Below, one piece after another: positions 12,012-22,588 of a stretch of DNA of 64,000 bases (positions are counted from its first letter, which is position 1; the number at the start of each line of letters is the position of its first letter). Both the position numbers and the translations under genes were made by a program. Source of the DNA: Pelobates cultripes (taxonomy: Eukaryota > Chordata > Amphibia > Anura > Pelobatidae); assembly GCA_933207985.1 (NCBI GenBank), contig OW240918.1, forward strand, positions 19,847,673 to 19,911,672, read 5' to 3'. The notes under the pieces are model-generated. The model saw only the letters and a program-made list of their open reading frames with translations, was not told where the DNA came from and made no database searches.

Positions 12012-13009
12012 TGTGACGAAGTGCCCTTCGCCACTTGGTCCTGGAAAGGCCTACTTGCCAGCCTCCTCCCCTGTGACTATGACTCTTTCATGTATCTGGC
12101 TTTAAAGCCCCTAGTCTACCTTCAGACAGACTATTTATGTAGGCTGCTTTATTTATCTTATGTTTTAGTCACCCTGTACCCATTATAGGTGCAGGGTGTG
12201 TGTAATGTAATTGTTTATAGTGTGTGTGTGTGTGTGTGTACTGTGTTTAATGTATTGCCTGCTCTCTTGTACTGCTGAGGTTTGCTACCAACTAGGTGGG
12301 TTTGGCTATGGAGCTTGTCTAGTGCCCTCTGTTGGTAGCAACAGCAATATGCACTACCTGAATTGCAAGACTGGTTAATTTGCATATTCGGGTAGATTTG
12401 CATATTGCTAATTCTGCAGGCAGGTGAGATATTTACTATTAAATATTGTCTCCCCCCACCCCTTTAAAAATGTGTCATTGTGTTGTGATAAGTCACTGTG
12501 TGTTGCCTGCTGTGGTTTGACTGTTTGTGAGTTTATTGAGTTTTCACAGCAATGTTAATGTTGTGACCCTATGGGCTGGTCCCAAGGGAAATAAAGGTTT
12601 AGACAGTTCTTCTTGATCCCTCTAAACATAGCCTTGTCTCGTTATTGGAGGGAGCTGTTATAATCACACTGGGGATTGCTATGCTCTGCATGCTCCCCTG
12701 AGCTTGAATCACTTAGCTCTTTTAAGAGCTTGTTCCTGACACACTCTTCTTGGAGGAGGGGTCTTTACCACACAGTCCTGGATGCTGGAGGTTCATACAG
12801 GGTGGAAGGTAGAGTTTGTTCCCACACAGTCCTGGAGGACAGAAGCTGATCCAGGGTGGAAGGAAGACGGCGAGACTCCAGTCAAGATACAGTGGTTGCG
12901 GAGTCTGTGGTGGTTGTGGTGTCTGCTGCACTGCTTGGAGTTCTCAGGAATCGCTAGGAGCATCTGTCAACGGAGGGTACTCAGTCGGAGTACAAGGAGC
13001 TCTGTTACA
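12012..13009 (+). mobile_element. Probable solo LTR inserted in the L2 fragment
   Basis: The insertion begins TGTGACGAAGTGCCC and ends CTGTTACA, the TG...CA termini of an LTR. It is bounded by GCGCT (12007-12011) and GCCCT (13010-13014), a 5-bp target duplication with one mismatch. It contains a polyadenylation signal (AATAAAGG near 12589) and a (GT)n run (about 12219-12238). The L2 sequence reads through when it is removed. No internal retroviral or Ty3/gypsy genes are present, so it is best seen as a recombined single LTR of about 1 kb. The family is unknown. Confidence 0.55.
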
Positions 13010-13014
13010 GCCCT

Positions 13015-13095
13015 TCTTAAACGATTGAAAACTAGGGGAGAGTCTGATGGGGTAGGCAGGCTCTGTATTATCTCTAGAAAGATATGGTTAGCATA
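13015..13095 (-). mobile_element. L2-type LINE 3' region, second part
   Basis: TTCTTAAACGATTGAAAACTAG and GGGAGAGTCTGATGGGG continue the L2 sequence interrupted at 12011. This supports the view that 12012-13009 is a later insertion. Confidence 0.6.
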
Positions 13096-16000
13096 GCACA
13101 CCCCTCCAGGATCTCAAAGGTTAACTACTGTAAAGCTACTTAATTTAAGGTTGTTAACAGTAAATAGTTATACTGTTAAATGCCTTAAGTGCAACAAATA
13201 CCCAGAAAAGCTTTCAAACTTTATTTAACTAAAGTAGACAGTGATCCAAATCAGCGATGACAGCTCTGTGATTTCTTCTATTCTGTGAATATTCCTTACA
13301 TATTGATCTTCAGCTCTTAAAAAATGGGCAGGCAAGCAAAAGGCAAATTCCGAGTTCTTATGTTCTATCGACACTGATTCAATAGAAAATGATTTAAGCT
13401 CATTTTTACTTATAGATCATTTAAGTGTGTGATCATAAATTGTTCAATCACTGGCTAAACTCAAAGCTAACATTCTTCACTGATGTGTTTCCCTAGGGGG
13501 TGTTAAAAAGTTGATAGTACAAAGATGTTTTAGCAAACCCTTCCAAGAACCATTTATCTGAAAACCCATAGAGTCAATATATAAAAGTGAGCTAAGATAC
13601 AAATGCACTAAAAAGGATTTACCAGCCGAAGACTCCAGAAGAGCTTTGCTGCGAATGACTGCGACAGAGGAAAACAAAGTCAATTACCATATGTAATTAA
13701 GAAGTGGATGCTTTTAAACTGTAGAGAGCAGTAGCAGTCTTTAAAAGCAGCCTTGCCTAGTTGCTCTGAAGATGAAAGTCAAGAAAGAAGAACAACACTT
13801 TTAATGTGTAGAACAGAAATCATACCTTTTTCTTTAGTGTTAATCCTCTAGATTTAATTGTCTACAATCAGTTACGTTTTAACCCTTACACTGTCATGGG
13901 CCTGTAACAATGTAAATGATCAACGTAACCCTGTGAAATCTAAATGCTAATGAAGAGCCCTCTTGCAGCTATATAAATTCTATAATGCACATGTAACATA
14001 GATGGAAGCATTAAACATAGCTCATTATTTTATAATCCCTTAATATGATGATTTAAATTCGCTTGAGCAAATTTATTATGTTGAATGTTTAGAGAAAAAT
14101 CAGCAGACAGATACATTAATAAGTTTTAAATCAGGAGGTCACAGGTGGACATAATATGAATGCTATAGTGGCATGACATCTTCCGCTTCTCCAAAGAACT
14201 TCTAAACCTAATAAAAATATTTAATTAAAAATAAATGCCAACACATATTTGCAGGTATAGATTACGGTATATAAATATTAAATGGATTCTAAACATGTAT
14301 TAATTCTTATTTAAAATAATATTACTAATACAGTAAAAATTTATTTTTTTATATCAGAGGAAATGCTGGTACTGTATTTTTTTAACAGACAAATTATATG
14401 CAGCCTGGGTGCTGCGACAAACATGCCCAGATATTATTTTGGATTTTTATTTTCCTAGGATACAGTCTTTGTACCCTCTGTGTTATTACACCTATAGATA
14501 CAATTCTGAGAAATTCCAAAAGAATTCCTGGCTAAACAGACTAACTCCAATGTAGAGAGTTAGGTTCTTGATGGATTGTATGGGAGTGGGAGAATTTGTT
14601 AGAATACTGCTTGCTTTCACTTTTGACTTAGTGTGGTGCATACCTTAAGATACATTGACCTATCAATCTTATCATTGGACTTACATGAGAGTGCTGAAAG
14701 CAAGTACTGCCTAATGCTATGTCTCCATTACCCTTAGCCTCCTAACTCTGGGGATCTCTTCCATAATGCCCCTTAACCATAAGACTCCACCAATGTTTCC
14801 CCAACCCTAAATCCACATAGCTGCACCTAAGTAACATCCTTTTGAATACCATGTCTTTTGGGGGCAGTTAAATATAGTAGAACTTTCGTGGTCACAGTGT
14901 CATTTTGGGTCCTAATTCAGGGGTTAAGACCATTGTTGGAGGCCATCTCTGGGATGTCAAGCTTTAGATCAACCAAGAGGATTTTACTTGCTGATCATAC
15001 TTTAATACACTGGTATGGCACAAAAATACTTGTGATATATCTTTGCCCAAATCCCAAGTTCTTCTGAAATGGATGCTATCAATATTCGTCATTGGTGGAG
15101 AATTCAGTGATGAATATTGATAGAATAATTTTAAGAAGTAACTTGCGCCTGAAAATGTTGTTGTTCTTCCATATGCTCCTAAGAGATAGTTATCACAAAG
15201 TAGCAGATCTGTGCTTCCAGTGAAATAGACCACCTCTGAATGGATAATTCCATTGACCATAAGATACATTGCGAGGTGACAGAATTGTATAATCACTGAC
15301 TGATTCCATCCATCTCTGACACTAGCAATGGATATGAAATAACAGAGAATTGTGACACAGATTTGTACTGCCACACGGGCAACATGGTATGCGTGTGAAA
15401 GACTTCAACCCACAACTGAGAAATATAACAATAAGCAAAGTTACGGAGAAATGTTTTAGAAACATATTGTTATACTGATGGTGATAATGAGGATGATGGT
15501 TTTGGTGGTGTTGTTGATAATTAATACTGTTCTTTTTGGTATTGTCTTTGTAGTTATAGTTATTATTTTACTCAAGTCCTCTAACCATGCTCCTGATGCT
15601 GAGAGCTCAAACAAATGTAGATTCTGGCATCAAATCTGGGGAAGAAAAATATATATTCTTAAGATTCTTTTTGTACTACAGGGCTTTTAGTTCTTATTTG
15701 AGGAAAAAGCAGCTCTTCTTAGAAAGTATCTTAAATATACTATGCTTAACAGCAATATAAACTCTCTTCCTGTTATTGCTGTTTTCATTACTATTGTTAT
15801 TAAAAACAGATTTGGAAATTGAATTTAAAGTGCAGTGTGAGACAGGGAGTTTTATCACTATGAATATTTTTTATTTTTTTTAAATACACAATGAAGGTTG
15901 GAGTGGCATCAAAATATTTAGCAATTCCATGGTAAAAGGTGCCAAAAGAAATTCAAGCCCACGGTGCCATTTAACTAGAAACACCTCTACCCATGTCCAG

Positions 16001-16268
16001 TTTAAATAGAGGAAGCAAATTATTTAAATAAAGAGTCACACTCTTATGTAATAGTAATTGGTCAGACAGTTCATGTCCAACAAACATTCTCTGGAAGTGA
16101 AAGATATTGTGATACTAATGCAACGATTTGGAAAAAGGGTACAAACTAATTTCCATCTGAGCTAGATCAATAATCAGGAAATGAGTTCTGGCTCCACTGT
16201 CTACGCACTGCTAAGTAAAGAACATCCTGTAGTCCATTCACTACCAGTGTACATTTAATATAACATAA
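13096..16268. other. AT-rich intron-like sequence
   Basis: No gene or clear transposon is recognised. Minor items are a short hairpin at 15077-15123 (CTATCAATATTC... with its complement GAATATTGATAG) and a GATG/GGTG-rich stretch near 15475-15530. The open frame at 14964-15374 (minus, 136 codons) has no recognisable domain. Confidence 0.4.
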
Positions 16269-16530
16269 GATCTTAAGTGGCACTATCATCATCTGGGGAC
16301 TTTGCCAAATTTGCAAAGACCCCCAATGGTGACTTCATGTCTGGGGATCCAGTGGCCAGTGGGGCAAGCAAAGGTGAAATTTACTTAACTGAATCTATCC
16401 CTCAAAGGAACCACCATCTTCCTCACTCTGCTCCTCTTCAGTGCTAGGAGCTGACGTCATTGCTGTACTCTTACGCATGCGCAAGAGCACTGAGGTACAA
16501 TTCCCTGCAACCTTCATTGGTGACGGCTGT
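16269..16530. repeat. Old TTAA-type repeat fragment
   Basis: The start, TCTTAAGTGGCACTATCA...CTGGGGACTTT, resembles the sequence at 33880 (CTTTAAAGTGGATCTATCA...TTGGGGACTTT), so the two appear to be one dispersed family. It includes a near-palindrome centred on ACGCATGCGCA (about 16462-16487), which explains why both strands encode similar short open frames there. Confidence 0.4.
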
Positions 16531-16805
16531 CGGGATTTACATTGTAGCTTCACCCAAAGTCTAAGAAGGTCAGGTGGAGAAAATATACAGAAACTTCTTT
16601 CTCTCGGTATATCTCTCGACTGGGTTGGAATTTCAGAGAAACTCCTACACAGTTTAACTAAGTATTTCATAAAGAATAAATCTTTAAGACATACAAAATT
16701 TTTAGAGGAGAGAGGGGTGATAGTGCTGTTTTAATATAAAAAAAGAATGGTATAAAACAGTAATTTAGATAAAGTTAAGATTGCTGTTTAGCAATATTTA
16801 AAGAT

Positions 16806-16808
16806 TAA

Positions 16809-16839
<31 letters not shown>

Positions 16840-16866
16840 CACACACATATATATATATATATATGC
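16806..16866. repeat. AT microsatellite
   Basis: Runs of (AT)n and (ATAC/ACAC)n occur over about 60 bases. Confidence 0.9.
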
Positions 16867-16929
16867 ATTTACAGAAATATAGATATGCATTTAGATAAAA
16901 CATATATTTTCTCCACTCTTGCTATATTT

Positions 16930-17235
16930 TCGTCTCCTGACCCTTTCTGCTCCTTGCAGACCCTTCCTACTCCTTGCTACCTCTTTCTACTCCTTGCTGA
17001 CCTATCCTGCCCCTTGCAGACCCTTCCTACTCCATGCTGATCCCTCCTACTCCTTGCTGCCTCTTCCTACTCCTTACTGACCCCTCCTGCCCCTTGCTGA
17101 CCCATCCTACTCTTTGCTGACCCCTCCTGTCCATTGCTGACCCCTCCTGCTCCTTGCTGACCTTCCCTGCTTCTTGCTGCCCCTTCCACTTTTCCTATTC
17201 CTTGCTGATTCCTCCTGCCCCTTGCAGAGCCTTTC
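16930..17235. repeat. CT-rich minisatellite, unit about 20 bp
   Basis: Around 14 imperfect units resemble CTCCTGCTCCTTGCTGACCC, with frequent CTACT/CTGCC variants. The strand is strongly pyrimidine-biased. The open frame beginning at 17174 runs partly through it and is not credible as a gene. Confidence 0.8.
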
Positions 17236-19070
17236 TGCTCCTTCTATTTTACCTTCCTGTAGGCTGTCTCCCCCATCCCTCACTTACCTGATTTGTAGGC
17301 TAAACTCTGTGCTGCTCCCCTGCGGATGCAGTCAGGAGAAAGAAGCAGGGATAAGCTGTAGCTTCCTATCCCTGCCTTTCTCCATTCACCTACTGGCTGG
17401 TGCCGGTATTGCAGTTTATTTTCACACAAACGAAAATCAGTGTCTGCTGCTAAAATATAATTTTTGTCGTATGCAGTAGATTTGTGACTAGAGTAGATGA
17501 ATACAAATGGTTATATATCTTGCTTATGAGAATTTGTAAGAAGCTTGGTTTTTGGTGAGAGAGGTGAGTCACTTGCCATCAGAGGTGAGATTATGTGTAG
17601 AACAGTCAGTGCAGTGGCAAAAGGCAGATCCAACCATCCTGTTGTTGTCGTGTCTAGGTAGGAAGGAATGGTGGGAGCCATAAACCTTCAAGACACAGAT
17701 TTTATGAACACTGAGATTGACCATTCACAGTAGTTGTTATTTTAATATGTTGGCATTGGACAATTGCACATTTTGTAAGATAACATACAAGATGAGCACT
17801 TAATTGCACAGTCCTTAACCACTTCACTACATAATTCACGAATAAGCGAATAAGGATAATTACTATCCTATAGAGGAACATATTTTATTGCCAGGAGCCA
17901 TTAACCACTCATTTAATGCATGCAAACGTTATGAAAATGTAAGTTCATCCCTTGCTTTCAAACAGTACATGAAGATTCAATGGGTCATATCATTACTACA
18001 TTCAGAGGGAGGTGTAGTGAAAGAACTATACCCTTTCATGGCCAGCATTACATTACCTACCCAGCGATTGATAAAGATTGCTATAGCAGTTTTAAATAAC
18101 TTTATTTTAGAAATAAGTGATTTTACTGTAATCACTGTATGTGTGCATTCTGCTCAAATACAGACATTTTTTTTGCCATATTTAGTAAGCTGTGCTGCTA
18201 GTAATGCCTCCAGGGTTCTTACAAATACCTATATTGTTTGCAAGTAAGGTCTAAAAGCCACATGTCCACAATGACATTAAATGGTACGGAGGTGTTGAGT
18301 GGATAGTGCATTAATGAACCATTTCAAGAGAAAATTTTAATTGTATTGTAAAAAAAATCAGATATGGAAGGTATTGCCCTGTGAAGGAAATGTCATTGCT
18401 GTCATTCAGATAAGTAGCTTACGAAAAGCTGTTTAAAATGTAGATATTTAGTCACCTTCATAAGGAAAGCAAGTCAAATGTGACAGAATGTATGCAACCC
18501 ACACTGGTTTTCCTGAAAATCTTTAGACATTCTTCTCAGTAGAGTTTAAGGTACATTTTTGTTCATGTGTCATTAAAGAGATGCACTACACGTATGTCAC
18601 ATATAATCAGAATTTGGCTTATATTTCATAAAGTGTGAGGCAGCACATATAATGGTGTTACTATAGACCAAGTTCCCTGTGTGGAGTACAGTGATTATTT
18701 TGCTTTTTTTAAAATACCTCAGGACAGATTGTAGAGTTTTCTTTATATTTTACTAATTCCATCACTGTAGGATTGCTTTAAAATGGTCTCTGTTTAAACT
18801 GCTATGTGATCTTTATAATCCTATAGTTTTATCATGCTAAAGGGTAGGAAATATACCCCACATCCTAAAATATTGCATACGTCTATATAGACTCTTGGGA
18901 GAATATTTTCTGAAGAAAAATGATATGACATACAGGGTTATTCAATAAACTCATCACTGAAAAGAATTCAGAGTGAATTTCACATTTTAAATCAAAATAG
19001 CTTAACTGGAATCACTCTAAATTCCAGAGAATTCTCACTTTTGCAAATTACCCTTACGTCTTAATGCTAT
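17236..19070. other. AT-rich intron-like sequence
   Basis: Nothing supported. The open frame 17888-18247 (119 codons) has no recognisable domain, no splice context and ordinary AT-rich composition. Confidence 0.4.
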
Positions 19071-19186
19071 ATTAAAAATACAGTTCATCTTATTTAGGTT
19101 TTACTCATAGGCGTGCGCAGCCTATTGCATTAAAAATACAGTTCATCTTATTTAGGTTTTACTCATAGGCGTGCGCAGCCTAAAGC
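19071..19186. repeat. 58-bp direct tandem duplication at a transposon edge
   Basis: ATTAAAAATACAGTTCATCT...CATAGGCGTGCGCAGCCT is present at 19071-19128 and repeated from 19129, with essentially no divergence. Each unit contains flanking DNA plus the first bases of the TIR element described next. The duplication therefore arose after that element inserted. Confidence 0.85.
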
Positions 19187-19259
19187 ACAAGCACACGCCG
19201 CGTATATATATGTATGTATGTATATATATGTATATCTATATATATACACATATATACAC

Positions 19260-20265
19260 ACACACATACACTGCTGTGTGGGTGCTGTTAGTGTGATGTG
19301 TGAGGGTGCTGGTAGTGTGCTATGTGGGTGAGGGTGTTTGTGTGTGTGCGCTTGTGAGGGTGCTGTTAATGTACTGTGTGTGAGGGTGCTGTTTGTGTGT
19401 GTGTGTTTGTGTGCTTGTGAGGGTGCTGTTTATGTGAGGGTGCTGTTTGTGTGTGAGGGTACTGGTAGTGTGCTGTGTGTGTGTTTGTTAGGGTTCTGTT
19501 TGTGTTTGTGAGGGTAGTGTTAGTGTGCTGTGTGTGTGTGAAGGTGCTGTTTGTGTGCTGTGTGTGAGGGTGCTGTGTGTGTTTGTGAGGGTGCTGTTTG
19601 TGAGGGTGCTGGGTGTGTGGGTGCTATATGTGTGTTGGTGCTGTGTATGTGTGTGGGTGCTGTATGTGTGTGGGTTCTGTATGTGTGGGTGCTGTATTTC
19701 TGTGGGTGCTGTATGTGTGTAGGTGCTGTGTATGTCTGTGGGTGCTTTATGTGTGTAGGTGCTGTATGTGTGTAGGTGCTGTGTATGTCTATGGGTGCTG
19801 AATGTGTGTTGGTGCTGTGTATGTGTGTGGGTGCTGTATGTGTGTAGGTGCTGTGTATGTCTGTGGGTGCTGTGTATGTCTGTGGGTGCTGTATGTGTGG
19901 GTGCTGTATGTGTGTGCTGTATGTGTGTAGGTGCTGTGTGTGTGTGGGTGCTGAATGGGCGTAAGTGCTGTATGTGTGTGTGTGGGTGCTGTATGTGTGG
20001 GTGCTGTATGTCTGTGGGTGCTGTATGTCTGTGGGTGCTGTATGTGTGTGCATGTCTGTGGGTGCTGTGTATGTCTGTGGGTGCTGTATGTGTGTGGGTG
20101 CTGTGTATGTCTGTGGGTGCTGTATGTGTGTGGGTGCTGTATGTGTGTGTGCTGTATGTGTGTGTGCTGTGTGTGTGCTGTATGTGTGTGTGTGCTGTAT
20201 GTGTGTGTGCTGTATGTGTGTGTGTGGGTGCTGTATGTGTGTGTGCTGTATGTGGGTGGGTGATT
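19260..20265. repeat. GT-rich minisatellite (GGTGCTGTATGTGTGT type)
   Basis: Units of 16-19 bases vary around GGTGCTGTATGTGTGT and GTGCTGTGTATGTCTGTGG. Because stops are rare in this sequence, it gives long Val/Cys/Gly- or His/Thr-rich open frames in several frames on both strands. These are not genes. The same repeat occurs at 25425-26106. Confidence 0.9.
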
Positions 20266-20366
20266 GTGGTGGTGGAGGTGGGGGTACATTACTTGCTATC
20301 CCCCCTCCCTTCTTACCTTTTGTAGGGAGGAGGGATCGTGCTGCTGCTTTCCCTGGGGGTCCAGTG

Positions 20367-20487
20367 GAGAGTGAACTCTAGCCTGTGGGGCTAGAGTTCA
20401 CTCTCGCGAGATTTGAGTGTTGCCGAGGCAACGCTCATATCTCGCGAGAGGAACCCGGCGGAGCTGCCGGCAATAGCTCCGCCGGGT
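20367..20487. repeat. Three consecutive GC-rich palindromes
   Basis: The first has arms 20367-20381 and 20391-20405 (GAGAGTGAACTCTAG and its complement). The second is 20401-20450, built on TCTCGCGAGA at each end. The third has arms 20453-20465 and 20475-20487 (ACCCGGCGGAGCT and its complement). They abut or overlap and are rich in CpG compared with the rest of the window. They belong to the enclosing TIR element. Confidence 0.9.
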
Positions 20488-20781
20488 CTTCTCCTGCCTC
20501 CCTCCCTGCATGTGGGTCGGTGGGGAGGAAGGCTGAGAGCAGAGCCCAGCTCTGCATGAGCCGACAGGGTAGATCCTGAGATCTCCCCTGCTGGTCTCAA
20601 TATACATAGGCGTGCCGCGGGGATTAGGGTGTGCCCAGGCACACCCGGCACACCCCGTGCGCACACCTATGGTTACAAGTACGCTCGAGCTTAGAATTCC
20701 AGCTGCCTGACTAACAGCTCTGAGGGGTTGGCTTAGAGTTGCAGAGACTTATACAAAGCTGAGAATGATTCACAGATTATT

Positions 20782-20930
20782 CTCTAAACCATGGGTCCTC
20801 AAACTCCGGCCCTCCAGATGTTGCTGAACTACAACTCCCATGATTCTCTGGCTATGTAATTCAAAGAATCATGGGAGTTGTAGTTCAGCAACATCTGGGG
20901 GGCCGGAGTTTGAGGACCCGTGCTCTAAAC
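20782..20930. mobile_element. Short hAT-type palindromic MITE (133 bp)
   Basis: The element at 20790-20922 starts CATGGGTCCTCAAACTCCGG and ends CCGGAGTTTGAGGACCCGTG. Identical 8-bp copies of CTCTAAAC lie at 20782-20789 and 20923-20930. The inner arms AGATGTTGCTGAACTACAAC and complement make nearly the whole element a hairpin. The 8-bp duplication and CA...TG ends fit hAT-derived MITEs. This family is widespread in vertebrates. Confidence 0.85.
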
Positions 20931-21469
20931 CATCTACTTTGCAATCAGTCATGATCATGCTGAGAGTGACCCTTTAACTTTGGCTTGTATTCTTCTATTA
21001 CATAGCAAAAGATTGATTCACCAGCTAGTAATTTGTATTGAACTACCAATCTGTAAAAGCAGGGCAAAATACAAGCTGAAAGCATGATGGGAACTGTGAG
21101 TATAATAAAACAAGGTGTACAATGACGCATAATGTGTAACTGATAATATGTGGTTGGCAGAGAGTATGTAAAAGGGGTGTTTTATCAGCCATGCAGCGCA
21201 CATGCAGAGCACTACAAGAACATTCTGTTAATGGGCAAAAAGCCCTGCAATAGCCTCTTCCAGTTCAAAGTTTGTCAAATGATGTGATTGTTCTGCACTT
21301 TGTATAATATGCCAAAAATATGGACATATTCAACGAGTAAAGATAGTTATGATGTACCTTAAGTGTCTTGATATTTAACACATTCTTAGTGCTAGCTCTG
21401 TACTGTGGAATCATGGGTATTTTGCAAATTTGCAAATTAAAAAGCACAAACAGTGCTGCATAATCACAG

Positions 21470-22125
21470 CAAGTTAGGCAGACAATGTAATAGAGCAGCA
21501 GGAATTGCTAGCAGAATGCTTGGTTGTATAGGGAGAGGTATTAGCAGTAGAAAGAGGAAAGTGCTCATGCCATTGTACAGAACACTGGTGAGACCTCACT
21601 TGGAGAATTGTACACAGTACTGGAGACTGTATCTTCAGAAGGATATTGATACCTTAGAGAGGGTTCACAGAAGGGCTAAGTAAACTGGTTCATGGATTGC
21701 GGGATGAAAATTACCAGGAAAGGTTAAAGGATCTTAACATGTATAGCTTGGAGGAAAGACGAGACAGGGGGGATATGATAGAAACATTTAAATACATAAA
21801 AGGAATCAACACAGTAAAGGAGGAGACTATATTTAAAAGAAGAAAAACTACCACAACAAGAGGACATAGTCTTAAATTAGAGGACAAAGGTTTAAAAATA
21901 ATATCAGGAAGTATTACTTTACTGAGAGGGTAGTGGATGCATGGAATAGCCTTCCAGCTGAAGTGGTAGAGGTTAACACAGTAAAGGAGTTTTAGCATGC
22001 GTGGGATAGGCATAAGGCTATCCTAACTATAAGATAAGACCAGGGACTAATGAAAGTATTTAGAAAATTGGGCAGACTAGATGGGCCGAATGGTTATCTG
22101 CCGTCACATTCTATGTTTCTAAGTT
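21470..22125 (+). mobile_element. CR1-type LINE fragment, second copy
   Basis: This aligns with 10125-10784 of the first copy. It encodes ASRMLGCIGRGI, LYRTLVRPHLE and ERVHRRAK in broken frames, then the same 3' end (ATGGGCCGAATGG...CTATGTTTCTAAG). It is 5'-truncated just before the AGGCAGACAATGTAATAGAG phrase, as expected for incomplete target-primed reverse transcription. It lacks the first part of the reverse transcriptase. Confidence 0.85.
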
Positions 22126-22588
22126 TAAGTAAGTTACTTTGAATCTGCATTAACTAAAAAAAAACAGTTTATGCAGGATGCATTTTTTTAAACAAAAAAG
22201 CTGTTTTCAGATATTTTATGATTTGCCACTAATTCTGAACTTTAATTATACCCCACAGGAGCAGCGTCTAGTGATAGATAACTAAGGGAGATGAGATACA
22301 TTTGAGGAGGATTGAATAAAATGCTGCAGTCACTGCCCCTTTAAATGAATAAAAATGTCAATTTCCTGCAAAAATAAAGTGTTATATTAAGAAATATGTA
22401 TAACGGGTTGCAGATTCATAAACAGCATTCACATAAAGTGATGGTGAAACTGCTCTGTTCACACAGTATAATTGGAGTGCAAGCACTGAATCTTGGCATA
22501 AATCTCAGTAGGGAAACTGCTGCTTTTGACTTCCAACTGTGTCTCTATTAGAATAATTGTAAGTGTTTCGTATCAGAGAAACAAAATA

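Larger units (their letters stand above)
19154..20671. mobile_element. TIR DNA element carrying a GT-rich minisatellite and GC-rich palindromes
   Basis: The left end ATAGGCGTGCGCA is matched by the right end TGCGCACACCTAT in inverted orientation. Just inside the right end, ATTAGGGTGTGCCCAGGCACACC forms its own palindrome. The interior is a GT-rich minisatellite (about 19260-20265) followed by a GC-rich segment with three palindromes (20367-20487). No transposase is present, so it is non-autonomous. No clean target duplication is visible, so the superfamily is not assigned. The 19106 copy of the left end is a duplicate (see the 58-bp repeat). Confidence 0.55.

Noticed and set aside
14964..15374. 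136-codon minus-strand open frame
   Set aside because: No recognisable domain, AT-rich and uninterrupted by chance only. It overlaps a small palindrome.
19520..20325. Open frames in the GT-rich array (Val/Cys/Gly-rich and His/Thr-rich)
   Set aside because: Low-complexity by-products of the tandem repeat. The same applies to 25319-26212 and 27173-27640.
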